A stretch of 64,000 nucleotides of DNA from Escallonia rubra (lineage: Eukaryota; Streptophyta; Magnoliopsida; Escalloniales; Escalloniaceae): assembly GCA_033065855.1 (NCBI GenBank), contig JAVXUO010002851.1, positions 62,001-126,000 on the forward strand, in the 5' to 3' direction. Position numbers and translations under genes: made by a program. The notes beneath the pieces were generated by a model. The model saw nothing but the letters and a program-made list of their open reading frames with translations, made no database searches and was not told where the DNA came from. Positions 31,986 to 43,090 of the stretch are shown here, one piece after another (positions within the stretch are counted from its first letter, which is position 1; every line of letters begins with the position of its first letter).

Positions 31986-33756
31986 ACTTGTTGCTGAACC
32001 TAAGTTCAGTATGGTGCGGGAACCCTTGCTGTAGTTGGCATCGACAAGACACCCCTTGCGCATTTTTGCAAAATACAAAGCAGGTGCAGCGGAAACCTAG
32101 AAAACATAATGTCACAAGATATGCCTATTTCCTACACTTGCATAGGCGAATTTTGGTGCAAGAATCAAACAACGAATTTAGAGCAATTGGAGAATTTGCC
32201 ATACCTTAAGAAGCTTCCAAGCACCCTCTTTCTGCTCTCTTAAACTTCAAATCCTATATTTTCAAAGATCTTATTTAACAATATCTAAGAAAAAACTCTT
32301 TCAGCTGAATGCCCATGCCATTTTTCTCCCAAAAAGTTAGTGTAACCCACAATTACAATCCTTTCGTCCATGCCATCTCACATGGCACCATATACTGAAG
32401 AACGTCACAGTAGCAGAGTATGCAACAATCTCCGAAGAAAGGACTATTTCAACCCTAGACTTTTAAGAACATCCAAAAGAAAAATGTCTAGCACTTTAAA
32501 CCACATATACGTCCGAACTGCATCTTTAACTGCAACAAATATCTTGCAGATAAGCTCAAATATATCCAAATTACTAGTTCTTATCAAACTAATTATGCAA
32601 ATTCCAAGCTGTCCTAGGGACTTTTCCGGTCTTAGGACACCTAATTTAAAAGATTCAGACACACCAAAAATAAAGGGGATAAAATGCATAGCACAGCTAA
32701 TTCACAACAGTTTGGTACAAACCTTGACATATGAATACAACATAAATTGCAAATCCATGAATACCCATCTCATACTACCATTACCTTATAAAATCCAAAG
32801 TAAACATCCTTAAGCATAGAGAAAATGAAGGATGCGAATATGAGAATCAAGTAATAGACCAACCACAGGCAAGATCCTCCAATACACTGCCAAAACTATT
32901 TGACCCGACAGACAAGCCTAGGCAGGCAAAACTTGGCAACCGACATATTGCCTTCCAAGCACCGCTTTAGACCTAATCCTAGCCAAAATCCTCATGCCCC
33001 TATACTACATTTCAGAGCACATTGTAAGCCAGAACCAAATCATCCACTAATCCACAATCCCTGCCCATACTGTCAAACAGAGTACTCAAAAATTGCTAGT
33101 TGATAACAAATCAGTAACACGAACTTTCCAAAACAGCACCGCGATTCTTGAGAGGCTGCATGGCAACATATACTGCAAAAAACCACCAAAGAGTCATCTA
33201 GGAATAGGCTACTTCACACCAAGATGTTGACGAAATCTACACTGTTATATATTTCACAACTAGAATAGGTCATGGCTTCATCTTAACTGCTTTAATATAT
33301 ATATTTTAGCAGGCATATCGCATATGACCACCGGAACCTGAACAATACAGATATGAATCCACCAAAAACCCATTTTATTCACACTAGACTAAAATTGCTA
33401 GATTGATTGAATAATTGATGTTCAACATCTGAAATAATATGTATAAACAAGGCCCTGTCCACATCAAGTACTGGCTTGCACCAGATTCAAACACAAGGCG
33501 AATAACTCAAGTATAGCTAGAACAAATGCCTCAATAGCATTCACAAATGCAGAATCAATCCACGACCAGTAAACCGGCACATAAACAGTATGTACATCAC
33601 CAGACCATGTATGAATAAATAACATAAGATTCGAAATTCGTGTGTATTCACATTAAACTACCCCCGCCTCATAATTTCCACATAAGTAAGTATTCAGAAA
33701 TGCACAAAAAAGACAATGATTATTAGAAACAAGTGCCAGAGCAGCCTCAGAAGTAC
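31986..33756. other. Intergenic, 3' side of the second NHL gene
   Basis: AT-rich, no motif-bearing frame. The open frames at 32370-32813 and 32900-33103 look random: Ser/Leu/Ile-rich with no domain. Part of this will be the 3' UTR of the NHL gene. Confidence 0.5.
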
Positions 33757-34500
33757 CTAAAACCCGACCCTGCAGCCCCTGGATCCTCCTACAAGCGAAC
33801 CACTCGAGCTATTCACGGACAAGTTCGGGCAGACGACCCTCAGCAGCCGACGCCTCGCCCGCCACGCCCCAGCCTTGAACCTAACCCTAGCCATAATCAT
33901 CAAGGTGTAGTCCACTTTCCCACTCGCCCTGTCGGCGTTTATGCCGTCCAGGACCCACCTGTCGACGTAAGTTCCCGCGGCGGCGAACGTGGCACGCACC
34001 GCCGTCACGTTCTTGGTGCCCTGGGCGAACGGCGGGATCATCGTCTCGGCCAGCGAAGCCCGCCTGTAGTACATTAAGGCGTTGATATCGTCGTATGCCA
34101 GGTTGGCCTTGCTGTTCGGGTTCCGGACGGTCAACCGGACGTCCCAGTTGCCCGTGAGCAGCGAAGAGGAGGAGTTGAAGTTGGAGAGGGCGACCGAGTC
34201 GACTCGGAACTGGGGGATGCGGGGGCGGACGACGAGCCACACGATGAAGACGACGGTGCCGGCGATGATGACGGAGGCGATGAGGACGGCGAAGATGCGG
34301 CGGAGGAAGGTGGCGCGGTGGGCAGCGTAGGGGTCCGCGGGGGCGGCGGCGTAGTAGGGATTCTGGTGGTAGTATTGCTGCGGCGGTGGAGCGGCGTAAG
34401 CGAAGGCGGCGCCGTTTTGGTTGGAGTTAGGGATAGGGCCGGATTGGGGGTAGCCGGGGGCTGGATAGCCGGTAACGGGTCGATTGGATTGATCGCCCAT
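33757..34500 (-). CDS. NDR1/HIN1-like (LEA-2 domain) protein, Pro/Tyr-rich N-terminus
   Basis: A 247-residue intronless protein with the ATG at 34500. Residues 1-62 are cytoplasmic and rich in Pro, Tyr, Ala and Gln (PAPGYPQSGP, PPPQQYYHQNPYY). Residues about 69-91 form one membrane segment ending VWLVVRPRIPQF, the family's junction motif. The LEA-2 domain follows, with NWDVRLTVRNPNSKANLAYD (about 118-137) and PPFAQGTKNV. It ends in GCRVGF. Length and layout are normal for NHL proteins, which act at the plasma membrane in defence and stress responses. The gene is far GC-richer than its surroundings, as is common for intronless plant genes. It shares strand and family with 18191-18817, but the two proteins are well diverged. 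No defect seen. Confidence 0.92.
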   Translation of the reverse strand: MGDQSNRPVTGYPAPGYPQSGPIPNSNQNGAAFAYAAPPPQQYYHQNPYYAAAPADPYAAHRATFLRRIFAVLIASVIIAGTVVFIVWLVVRPRIPQFRVDSVALSNFNSSSSLLTGNWDVRLTVRNPNSKANLAYDDINALMYYRRASLAETMIPPFAQGTKNVTAVRATFAAAGTYVDRWVLDGINADRASGKVDYTLMIMARVRFKAGAWRARRRLLRVVCPNLSVNSSSGSLVGGSRGCRVGF

Positions 34501-35157
34501 CGTTAGACGGGCATTGGGGGGTGGAGAGAGAAGATTAGAATGTTATGAGTGGGGAGGGAAATTACTAGAAGAAGAGGAGGGTCTGGGTCGGGTCTGGTCT
34601 GGGTCTGGGTCTTGTGCAGTTGATTTAAGTCAAAAATCAGTCCATGAAAGACGGACAGGGAAAGATGCGGCGGCCAACAAAATGGGACAAGAGAGGACGT
34701 GCCGCGTTGAGTCACCGTTTTCCTTCGTTTTCTTCAAGTTGGTTATTTTTGTTTGGTTACTATCCTCAATTTTTTATTTTTGACTATAATATAATTAATT
34801 CACATAGTATTCATGTCGTGAACAAAATTGTCTGTCATTGATCTTTTAAAAATATAGGGTTAGATACACGTTAGTATCTTGAAAGTACCCTGAAATCTCA
34901 CTTGATGGTTTTAAAGTTTATTTTTTACACATAAGGGTCTGTAATTTCAAATTTGCAATAAGTAAGGACTTCCGTCCAAATTCCTAACGATCTAGCCATT
35001 TTCGTCAGGGGCAATTTTGTCAAGCCATATTTGGTATTTCCCACCGTTCACTGTTGACATTCTCCTTTCCATCTTTTCCCACAATTTCCCCACCTATACA
35101 TACACGTGTGTCTATATATACATATATCTATGCTTCATTGAGCTTTCTACAAAAGGA
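34501..35157. other. Upstream region of the second NHL gene, no other gene
   Basis: 34501-34620 is purine-rich (probable 5' UTR). 34860-35040 looks like a TIR-element arm (CACTTGATGGTTTTAAAG, ACTTCCGTCCAAATTCCTAA), with no partner found. A TATATATACATATAT run lies near 35114. Confidence 0.45.
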
Positions 35158-35457
35158 GGGAGATGGAAAGCAATGAAGTGTAATGCAACTGCGGTAGGAG
35201 GATCAAATTTGCGACCTCTTGGATAGCCAAAAAAACCCGGTAAGAAGGTTTTGGGTGTGCCTGAAATCAGAGGTAAAACCCAAAATTTGACTAGTTTCAA
35301 TATTTTAAACCTAAAGATAGTTTCTGCTTGGATTTTTCAGGGTAAAGATTGTGGCTTTTTTGGATTGTGTGACCCAGAAATGTGTGCAAGATCGAAGGAG
35401 GTGATACCTAGATTGTTGTGCAAGCTCAATTTGTTAGAGAAGAAGCAAAAAGCATAA
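35158..35457 (+). pseudogene. GRF-type zinc finger protein fragment, two exons
   Basis: With one frame change, exon 1 (to 35272) gives KCNATAVGGSNL and NPVRRFWVCLKSE, matching the first half of the GRF zinc finger (Cys...NPGRRFWGC). A GT at 35273 and AG at 35339-35340 bound a 68-base intron. Exon 2 reads GKDCGFFGLCDPEMCARSKE and on to a stop at 35457, matching the second half (CGFF.W.DPEMC.RSKE). The frame shift and the lack of a good start make it likely non-functional. Plant GRF proteins of this type are small, often TE-associated, and of unknown role. Confidence 0.65.
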
Positions 35458-35733
35458 AGAAGAGCCTTCATATTTGTGATATTGGTTTCTTAGTTTGTGT
35501 ATTGGATCATGTAAGCAAAATTGGAGACTACAACTAGGAAAAGGAATTTGGAGCTACTATAGGTGTTAGACTTAATGCTATAGGATGAAGTTAGGGCTTG
35601 TAGTGTATTAGGGTTTTGTGTATGCACCTTGAAAAATTGGAAATTTGTGTATGCATTTTGAAGATGAAATGAAAAAAAGTGTGCCCTATATTCTTGTGAA
35701 ATGACAAAAGCGTGTGTTTAATGGTCAATTTGA

Positions 35734-35778
35734 GAAACAGGGGATCAAAACAGAGGACCACCTCTGGTCCCCTGTTTC
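35734..35778. other. Hairpin
   Basis: GAAACAGGGG (35734-35743) pairs with CCCCTGTTTC (35769-35778), and the inner CAGAGG (35751-35756) pairs with CCTCTG (35761-35766). It may mark a TIR-element junction. A run of ATGCAAAACC-type words follows to about 35850. Confidence 0.55.
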
Positions 35779-36313
35779 ATAAATGCACACTTCCTGACAC
35801 AAATGCAAAACCAGAACACCCATGCAAAACCAAAACCCAAATGCAAATCCAATACACATACTGACAAATGCTTAAATGAACCCTACCAATTCACAAATGC
35901 AGACATCACCAACCTTTCCAACTCAGAAACACAAGCCTCACCATCCCTGCCAAACCACATCACAAATACAAGCCTAAGCAGCTTTGCCAAACTATATCCT
36001 CATCACAAATGCAGTCAAACAAACCAATTCATGTCAATGCCAGTCAAATAAATGGAAAAAAGAGAATTGTGTTTCCCAACCAAAGATAAACAACTTATAA
36101 AATAGTTACATTATATTAAGAAACAATATATGTTATAGAAGATGCCAACATCACATGACTTAAAGCAAAAGTGCACACCACAAAGCATCACAATTGTCTG
36201 AGCTTTAACAGACATTACAGGACATTAAATTGACCAAGCTTTTCAAAAGCTGTACATTAGCTTCAAAAAGTCATATCCCTAACCCCAAAAGATTTATACT
36301 TTCTACACAAACT

Positions 36314-36860
36314 TCATATCTTCCCCTTCCGTTTGCTTCTTGTTATTGCCCCACCCCTGGCAGTAGCTTGTAGTGTTGAAAGAGAGGCATATTTCTTCCC
36401 TCTGCCTATGTGCAATGGTTGAGAAACACTGCACAAAGGCTGTATGTGCATTAGCAGCAGCTCCAACTGTCTCTGGGGTGCTTGACTCTGGAGGCCCATA
36501 AGTGTCTGCAAATGTGTGAACCTACACAGGGTGTTTAATGGTTTACTAGTCACTATCATGTACTTGTAGGGGTTTACTTGAGGTGCATTGGAAGATGCAG
36601 CTGGATTTTGAGTGGAGCTTTTGAAGGTATTTCTTTGAACCTACATTAGTGAACAAAAGGACATTATAAATCAAAATCAAAACATCAAATAAATGGCAAT
36701 GATGATCAAGTATTGAAAAAAATATAAGTTATGCAGATACTAACAGGAAGTTTTTTTCTTCTCATGTGCATAGCTGCTCTATCACTATGTGTTTGGTTTC
36801 CTTGTGTTGCATCTTCATCAACTGGTGGTGGCTAGCGTAAGTATATTGTGGTTGGTTCTA
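36314..36860 (-). pseudogene. Possible C-terminal tail of a transposase-like protein
   Basis: On the minus strand EDATQGNQTHSDRAAMHMRR, then a spliced or broken segment NTFKSSTQNPAASSNAPQVN, then a frame ending GGAITRSKRKGKI at 36314. The low-complexity Gln/Ser/Pro style with a basic end resembles the tail of plant Mutator-like transposases, but there is no diagnostic motif in view. Unproven. Confidence 0.25.
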
Positions 36861-37160
36861 GTGTTACTGTGGTTGCTTCTTCTTGGCCTATAAATTACTT
36901 TGGCCTCCTTCAATATATGGTCTGACTTCTGCCCAGGATGAAACTAAGCATTGTAATCTTCTTGTACATCATTACCGTTATGATATGCACAAAAATGGAC
37001 ACAGAAATGAAAACTTTGATGAGGCGTGTAATAAATAATACGTTAAAAAATAATATCTTGTTTCTTTCGGGCTGAAAGTCTATGTAATAAAAGACAAAAA
37101 TACAATGCAGAATTCCAACAGGACTAACATTGTGGTATTCAGAATAACCAGTAGACATAT

Positions 37161-37460
37161 TCATATCTGTATTGTTGATTTCATTATTGACGGATGAAAA
37201 TGCACCAAGGTCCTTTTGCTATGTCCTTCATATGTAGGGCAAAGCTTGCCAAGGCTGAATCGAAAGACACGATCCTGAGGATCCCAAAATTTGCAAGCCG
37301 CCCTCAGAATGTCTTCATGAGCAGAGTTAGTGTGGAAACTAATGATGGTTTTCAATCAGAAGCGACCATCAAAGTGAATAAGCTCTACCTTGTTGAAAAA
37401 CTGGCAAAGGACCGGATTAAATCTCAAAAGCTCTCGGGTCTTCTCCGTTTGTAGCCATTG
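37161..37460 (-). pseudogene. Plant-mobile-domain-like (DUF7745-type) fragment
   Basis: The minus strand reads EDILRAACKFWDPQDRVFRF followed by SLGKLCPTYE. This fits the start of the retroelement-associated plant mobile domain family, where 'L..F.WDP..R.F.F....L.PT.EE' is the conserved opening. A stop interrupts it upstream and the rest of the domain is missing. Related decayed coding is seen at 40.6-40.8 kb. Confidence 0.5.
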
Positions 37461-38062
37461 GGATTCACTGGTGAAAGTCACACACCAAGGATCAGTATTT
37501 GTAAAGGGCATGGCCCTGATACTAAGAGAAGAAAGACCCGAACCGGTCCAGGGTTTTAAAATCAGAATTTAATTGGGTAAACCGGGCGATTTTTGTAAAA
37601 ATGGCCGATTTTGTCTGAAGAAAAACCGTCGAATAAAGGTTTGCAATAAAGGCTCCTCTGACTAGTCGTCCCATATTTGGAGTTAAACTGGTGGGTAATG
37701 TGCTGAAGAAGAAACATACTCTGACCAACCTGCCGGTTCTTGTTTTTGGGTGAATTTTTGGCATTCCTATTTGGTTTTTTGGCTAATCCTCATGCCTATT
37801 CTCAATTAACCCCGCAATGTTTTTTGTGTGCATGAACATATGCCAAGTTCGTAAAGAAAAAAAAACTATAAATTAATACCTCACTAACAGTTTAAATTTT
37901 ACATATTGAATTAATAGTTTCCGAGGCTAGAAACCCCTTAGAACTAAAGCCATAGCATCCTCCTCTCGGCCGCTTTGATGTTGGCTCACACCGGCGGAGC
38001 TACATATGTACGAGAGGGGGCTATAGCCCCCTGTCAGTTTTTGAAAAAAATATTAACAAAAA

Positions 38063-38063
38063 A

Positions 38064-38095
<32 letters not shown>
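38063..38095. repeat. (TA)n microsatellite in the hAT element
   Basis: Uninterrupted TA tract of about 30 bases close to the left end of the element. Confidence 0.9.
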
Positions 38096-38097
<2 letters not shown>

Positions 38098-38580
38098 TTT
38101 TTTCACACTTTTTCGGTTCTCTCTCTCTCTCTTCGGCTCTCTCTCTCTCTCCGGCGACCGAGCCTCTTCTCAGTTCTCACCAGTCGGCAGTCACCAACCG
38201 AGACACCCACCGGCGGCCGGCGCCTCACTTCGGCTCACTCCTCCCGTCCTCCGGCACGGCGGCACCCACCCACGACGAACGCACTTCGGCGCGACGGGCG
38301 ACGGCGCGTCACGGTCACGGACTCTCACTCACGGGCTCGTTTTCTAGATCTACGCGACTACGCCGACGGGCGACGGGGACTCGGCAACTGCAAAGACCCA
38401 CTGACCCCGGATCTACGGCGACGGCGAGTCGGCGACGGAGAGTCGGCGACGGAGAGTCTTCAGTCTTCACTCCAACGGTCCACCGCCGGCGGCAAGGACC
38501 CAGTGACCCCGGATCTACGCCGACGGCGAGTCGGCGACTTCGGTTGTACTGTCTTCACTCCAACAGTTCACCGGCGGCTA

Positions 38581-38660
38581 AACTCCGGCGACCGGCGGCC
38601 AAAACTCCGGCGACCGGCGGCCAAAACTCCGGCGACCGGCGGCCAAAACTCCGGCGACTC
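38581..38660 (+). repeat. 22-bp tandem repeat
   Basis: AACTCCGGCGACCGGCGGCC plus AA repeats at 38581, 38603 and 38625, with a partial fourth copy. Confidence 0.9.
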
Positions 38661-38702
38661 AGTGACAAGTATGTTCCAACTTCCAAACTTTAATTTCACT
38701 TT

Positions 38703-39045
38703 TCATTGACTTGAGCATTGAATTGAATTATGGATAATCTTGAGCATTGAATTGAATCAATTGATTGAGCATTGATTATGGATAATCTTGAGAATTGAAT
38801 CAATTGATTATGGATAATGTTGAGCATTGATTATGGTTAATGTTTAGCATTGATTATGGATAATCTTGCGCATTGATTATGGTTAATGTTTAGCATTGAT
38901 TATGAATAATCTTGAGATATTGATTATGGTTAATGTTTATCATTGATTATGGATAATCTTGAAATATTGATTATGATTAATGTTTAATATTGATTATGGA
39001 TAATCTTGAGATATTGATTATGGTTAATGTTTAGCATTGAGATAT
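38703..39045 (+). repeat. Repeat of about 58 bases in the presumed leader intron
   Basis: TTGAGCATTGATTATGGATA and GGTTAATGTTTAGCATTGAT alternate about six times. The block lies between a candidate donor at 38669 (AA|GTATG) and an acceptor at 39240 (TTTTCAG), so it probably sits in a 5' UTR intron of the transposase gene. Confidence 0.75.
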
Positions 39046-39243
39046 TGAGATTGATGGAGGATGGGACCCAATTGGATTGAGATATCGAATGTGTGATTTA
39101 GTTGAATGGTGGGTTGAAATTAGGTTAACGCAATAATGAAACATGACTGAAAAAGTAAAAGAATAAAATATTTTGATTAATTAGGTTATTTGATTGATAA
39201 TTGATGGATTGATATTGAAAATAAAATGTGTTTTATTTTCAGA

Positions 39244-39555
39244 ATGGATAAGTACTATAAAAAGAAACCAAAGTTTGAAGAAGTGCAGCCTAGTAAGAAT
39301 GAGCGTATAAATGAAGATACTATTCAACCGTCTATAATTCCAACAGTAAGGGACAAGGCTCCCATTGTGCACCGTGATGTTCATTTCGGGCATTCAAGTA
39401 GAATTAGCGATGAGTTCAACTCGGATGAACTTATTTCGGATCCTGGGTTGCGTCCAAATATTTGGGATTATGGTCCTAATGTTCGAGATAAAGTTCGACG
39501 AGCGTATTGGTCGAAAGGTCCTTGCCAACCTCGTATTAATGTTTTTTCGTATTAA
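39244..39555 (+). pseudogene. hAT transposase, N-terminal part only
   Basis: 103 residues from MDKYYKKKPKFEEVQ to a stop. The segment LISDPGLRPNIWDYGPNVRD continuing KVRRAYWSKGPCQPR matches the N-terminus of plant hAT transposases with a TTF-type zinc finger (the 'DPGLR..I..Y.PN.RD..RRAY...GPCQP' motif). The zinc finger's remaining cysteines, the DDE core and the hATC dimerisation domain are all missing. The ATG directly follows a splice acceptor-like TTATTTTCAG. Truncated, non-functional. Confidence 0.8.
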
Positions 39556-39679
39556 TTTGTGTTTTGTCAAAAAATGCATTTTTTTGTTGTTGCTATTTTA
39601 TTAATAAAAATAATTATTAATTTCGATATATATTTAGCCCCCTCTCGGATGAAATCCTGGCTCCGCCCCTGTTGGGGCA

Positions 39680-41500
39680 CAATCAGTGGAGCTAGAGCTA
39701 TCCCAGCCTCAGAATCGTAATCATCCTCTGAAGCATCACCCTCGAAGTCCAAAGAAGAAAGTACCAAAGTCGGATCCCGTAACGTGACCCATCCCCGGTC
39801 GTTGAGGAGATGCCGACATACTCTTCATCTTTTGAAAATTGATGAATGGGCAGCTTGTCTTTGCAATTGCGGCTGAGGCTTTATCCTTGTACACACCTAA
39901 AGGCTCCGCACCCTTCCTCGGCTCCGAATCAAGTTCGGCCAGGCCAGGGAGCAAGCTTGTTAATTGTCTGTGTCTTCACACTACCTACCCTTCTAGGAAC
40001 CGATCTGCTTTGTAGCGGCACCAGAGTTCCATTGCCTGCTCAGCCTGAGGAAGCTCCATTCCCGATCGTTGAGGATCATGTCTTTTGATTCAGCCTTGAC
40101 GAGCTTTGCCATACATATGAAGGATTCTCAATAAGTCGTGATGGCCCCCTCGACTCAAAGACGCTGACCTGTACATCTCCATAGATGGGGTACCCAGCAT
40201 CCAAGGCTCAAGCTCTGAATGGTGCTGGAATAGCACCCGCTCACCCAGCTACAACTCCTCATGAGAAAGTCTCACCAACAATGTCTCGTTCCTTGTAAGC
40301 CGCAGCTTATCGGCATAGACCATCTCGGTATGCCATCTCGATAGTGAGCCCTAACCCAGAAAGACAAGAAAATGAGCACTGGATACAATCAAAAGGAAGG
40401 GTAAAGCGAAGTATACCGGTCGTTAGGTGTAATTTATTTAGACACCCTCGGTTGACCTCTGTGGACAAGCTTGCAAGACCTCGTAGGCCCATACATGTAT
40501 AAAGATAGCAACAAAAAAAGAGATTGGGGCTAGTAATGAATTCTCAAGTAAATAAACGCGAGAGAGTAAGATTCGGGCATACCCTCTAGACGTAACTGAA
40601 ACTCATAAAGCTGGAGGCATAGAGGTGAGCTACAAAAGAAATAGAGTGATAGAGGTGTGTCAGCACTGGCGCCCCCCAGTTATACTCGTTAATGTGCCCC
40701 ACATCCTTTAGTGCTCGCAGACACCTTACTTGAATGGACTTGTCACCATTATTGAAGAAGGTCTCTCTAAGCATGTACAACATAAACCTTTGGATGTACC
40801 ACTATCCCCTTTCCTCTCCGGCACTCTAAGAAATAATACCCTCGTAGTGTGCCTGAAGGGTAGCAAGCAAAATCAAGCCACCTTTGTTGAAGGCTGGCGT
40901 GTATATATACGTACTAGCAGTCACATCATGAGTTCGTGGTGTTGATCCAACTCAAAATCCGAAGGTATGGTTCAACCCAAAACCCGTAAGCCAGTCATAT
41001 TAGAGAAGTCGTAAGGGATTGTGGAATCCCACCACCATTCGGCCAAACTCATAAGAAGCCGTTTGTCCCGGATGAAGCAATATAGTCTATTCAAAAATAA
41101 AGTAAAACCCGTGGTCGCTAGCTTAACAGTAACCACTTTGGGTACTTGTTTCCACCAATCACCCTCAAGAAAAGAGAATCCCTTAGTCTAATTTTTTGTG
41201 TGGAGGTGCTGCACAAAGAAAAAAAGAGGATTTCAAGCAACCAGCCAGTATATGCATGTAAGTGTAAAGAGAAGATATGAATGCATGGCCTTACATAGCA
41301 TGGACAAATTATGGTTTTTATGGGTTTGAGCTATGCCCTAACATCCTACTACTGGAATCAAGGTTTACGAGTGCGATTGCCTGCCTAACTCATGAAAAAG
41401 TGATTGTTGAGATGCGTGACTTGATCCACACCAATACCGACCGCTCATCCGTCTGGGAGGTGGGACGAAACCTTGAAACTCGCCCAATTTGAGGCCCCCC
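39680..41500 (-). pseudogene. Decayed plant mobile domain-like protein region
   Basis: Minus-strand pieces read as protein across several frames: SSLDFEGDASEDDYDSEAGI near 39.7 kb (acidic tail), LPGLAELDSEPRKGAEPLGV near 39.9 kb, and GDKSIQVRCLRALKDVGHIN followed by EYNWGAPVLTHLYHSI at 40.6-40.8 kb. The last piece fits the conserved 'LR.L.D...I..Y.WG.AVL.HLY' motif of the plant mobile domain. Many stops intervene. The order (domain first, acidic tail last) fits minus-strand coding. Probably carried by an old retroelement. Confidence 0.5.
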
Positions 41501-42119
41501 TTCATGTCTTCTTCATGTATTTCGTCGATCTGAGAGTTTGACTAGAGAATTGTTGAGTAGAGGGATGAAGAACCCTATCTTTTTATACTTGGGGAAGTGC
41601 GATTGGGCCAAATCTAGAGAGGATTAGGGTTTTGAGTTTTCCTTTTTGGTCTTTATTTAAGAGAGTGGAAAAATGTAAACAAATTTAAGACTCAATTCAA
41701 ACCTAAATTTCATTTATTGAATTTGAACTTTTGAGTATGGGCGGTTCTTCCTCGTAATTCTAATATCCTCTGACTAACCGGACAACTTTAGGGTATAAGA
41801 CCTTCATTAGATTTATTAGCGAAAATCGTCTAGTAATAGAGGTACAACGTCTGTTATTCAAATGTTTTTTGTTTTCCTTTTTCCCCGTGCGTGCTTATAT
41901 GCTTGTGTGCCTTGTATGCTTGCATAATGTCACTTTTCATAAGTTTGCATGTTTTGCTTGTTTATGTGTTTCGCATGGTATCAAGTTATTTGCCTGTGCA
42001 TTTTATCAATTTTGTGCTTGTGTGCTTTAGATGTGTAAGGTGTACGGCTAGTACCACATCTACTCTGTTATTGCTAGAAGCAATATTTATCTTTCTAGTC
42101 AACTTTAGAAGATGAGTTC

Positions 42120-43090
42120 ATCTAGCTTGTTTCGTCACTCAATGACCAACTGCCCTTGGTCATTATTGGCTCCGGCCTTGAGTGACTTCTCTGTAGCTAT
42201 CATCAATGTGTCTAGATGGTCGATTTTCGTTATTGTTGGCTCCGGCCTCTAGACACATTGATCTCCTCTCCAATCATTATTAATGTTGGCTCCGGCTCTT
42301 AGGCATTGAGCTTTTCGTATCCCTAGATAACCAATCATTGTTACTGTTGGTTCTTGCTTTAGGGATGCATCCCTATGGCTAAACTGGCTCTTAGTCATAA
42401 GTCCTTAGGGTGTCTAGACGACCAATCGTCTTTACTGTTGGCTCTCGTTTCTAGATACGCTGATCTCCGAACTCACATAAGCGACCAATTGTCATTACTG
42501 TTGGTTCCTGCTCTTAGGCGGTGAGTTTTTCGTATCCCTAGATGACCAACCCTCGTTATTATTAGCTCCGACTTTTAGTCATAAATTTTTGGTGCATCTA
42601 GATGATCAATCATCGTTATTGTTGGCGTCAGCTCTTAGACAAGGCTTTTTAGTATCCTTAGACGACCCATTATTATTGTTGGCTCCGACTTCTAGGGGTG
42701 CGCTATAGTTGTTACTCTTGGCTCTGACTCTTAGGAATGAGTTCGTTTAGTGTTCTAAATGACCAATTGTTGTTATCATTGGCTTTGGCTTCTAGGGATG
42801 TATCCTTTATTTGGTGACCAATAGTTGGTACCGTTGGCTTGGCTCCAGATAAAGGTTAATCCTTATTTAGTATCCTTACACGGACAATCGTTGTTATTAT
42901 TGGCTCCGACTTCTAGGGTTGCGCTTTATATCTAAGCGACTAATCGTTGTTACTGCTTGCTCGGGTTCTATGAATGTGCCCGTCATCTAGTGACCAATTG
43001 TTGTTACTATACGCTCTAGCCCTAAATGAGGTTAAATTTTATTGTCCTCATAATATTATTCGACGACCAATCTTTGTTACTGTTGGCTCC
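42120..43090 (+). repeat. Diverged tandem repeat (GTTGGCTCCGG family)
   Basis: A phrase of the form GACCAATCGTTGTTACTGTT followed by GGCTCCGGCTTCTAGG recurs more than a dozen times at spacings of roughly 60-110 bases, with heavy divergence. No ORF. It could be part of an old LTR, but no partner copy is in the window. Confidence 0.75.

Larger units (their letters stand above)
37989..39671 (+). mobile_element. hAT transposon, internally deleted
   Basis: The left end CACCGGCGGAGCTACATATG and the inverse of the right end, CAGGGGCGGAGCCAGGATTT, are terminal repeats that continue into CGAGAGGGGGCTA on both sides. The 8-bp flanks TTGGCTCA (37981-37988) and TTGGGGCA (39672-39679) fit a hAT duplication with two changes. 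Inside are a TA microsatellite, CT-rich leader, GC-rich tandem repeats, an AT-rich presumed leader intron, and the first part of a hAT transposase. The remaining transposase is missing, so it is non-autonomous. Length 1683 bases. Confidence 0.85.

Noticed and set aside
32370..32813. 147-codon plus-strand frame
   Set aside because: No motif, random-looking composition and no supporting gene signals; overlapped by an open frame on the other strand.
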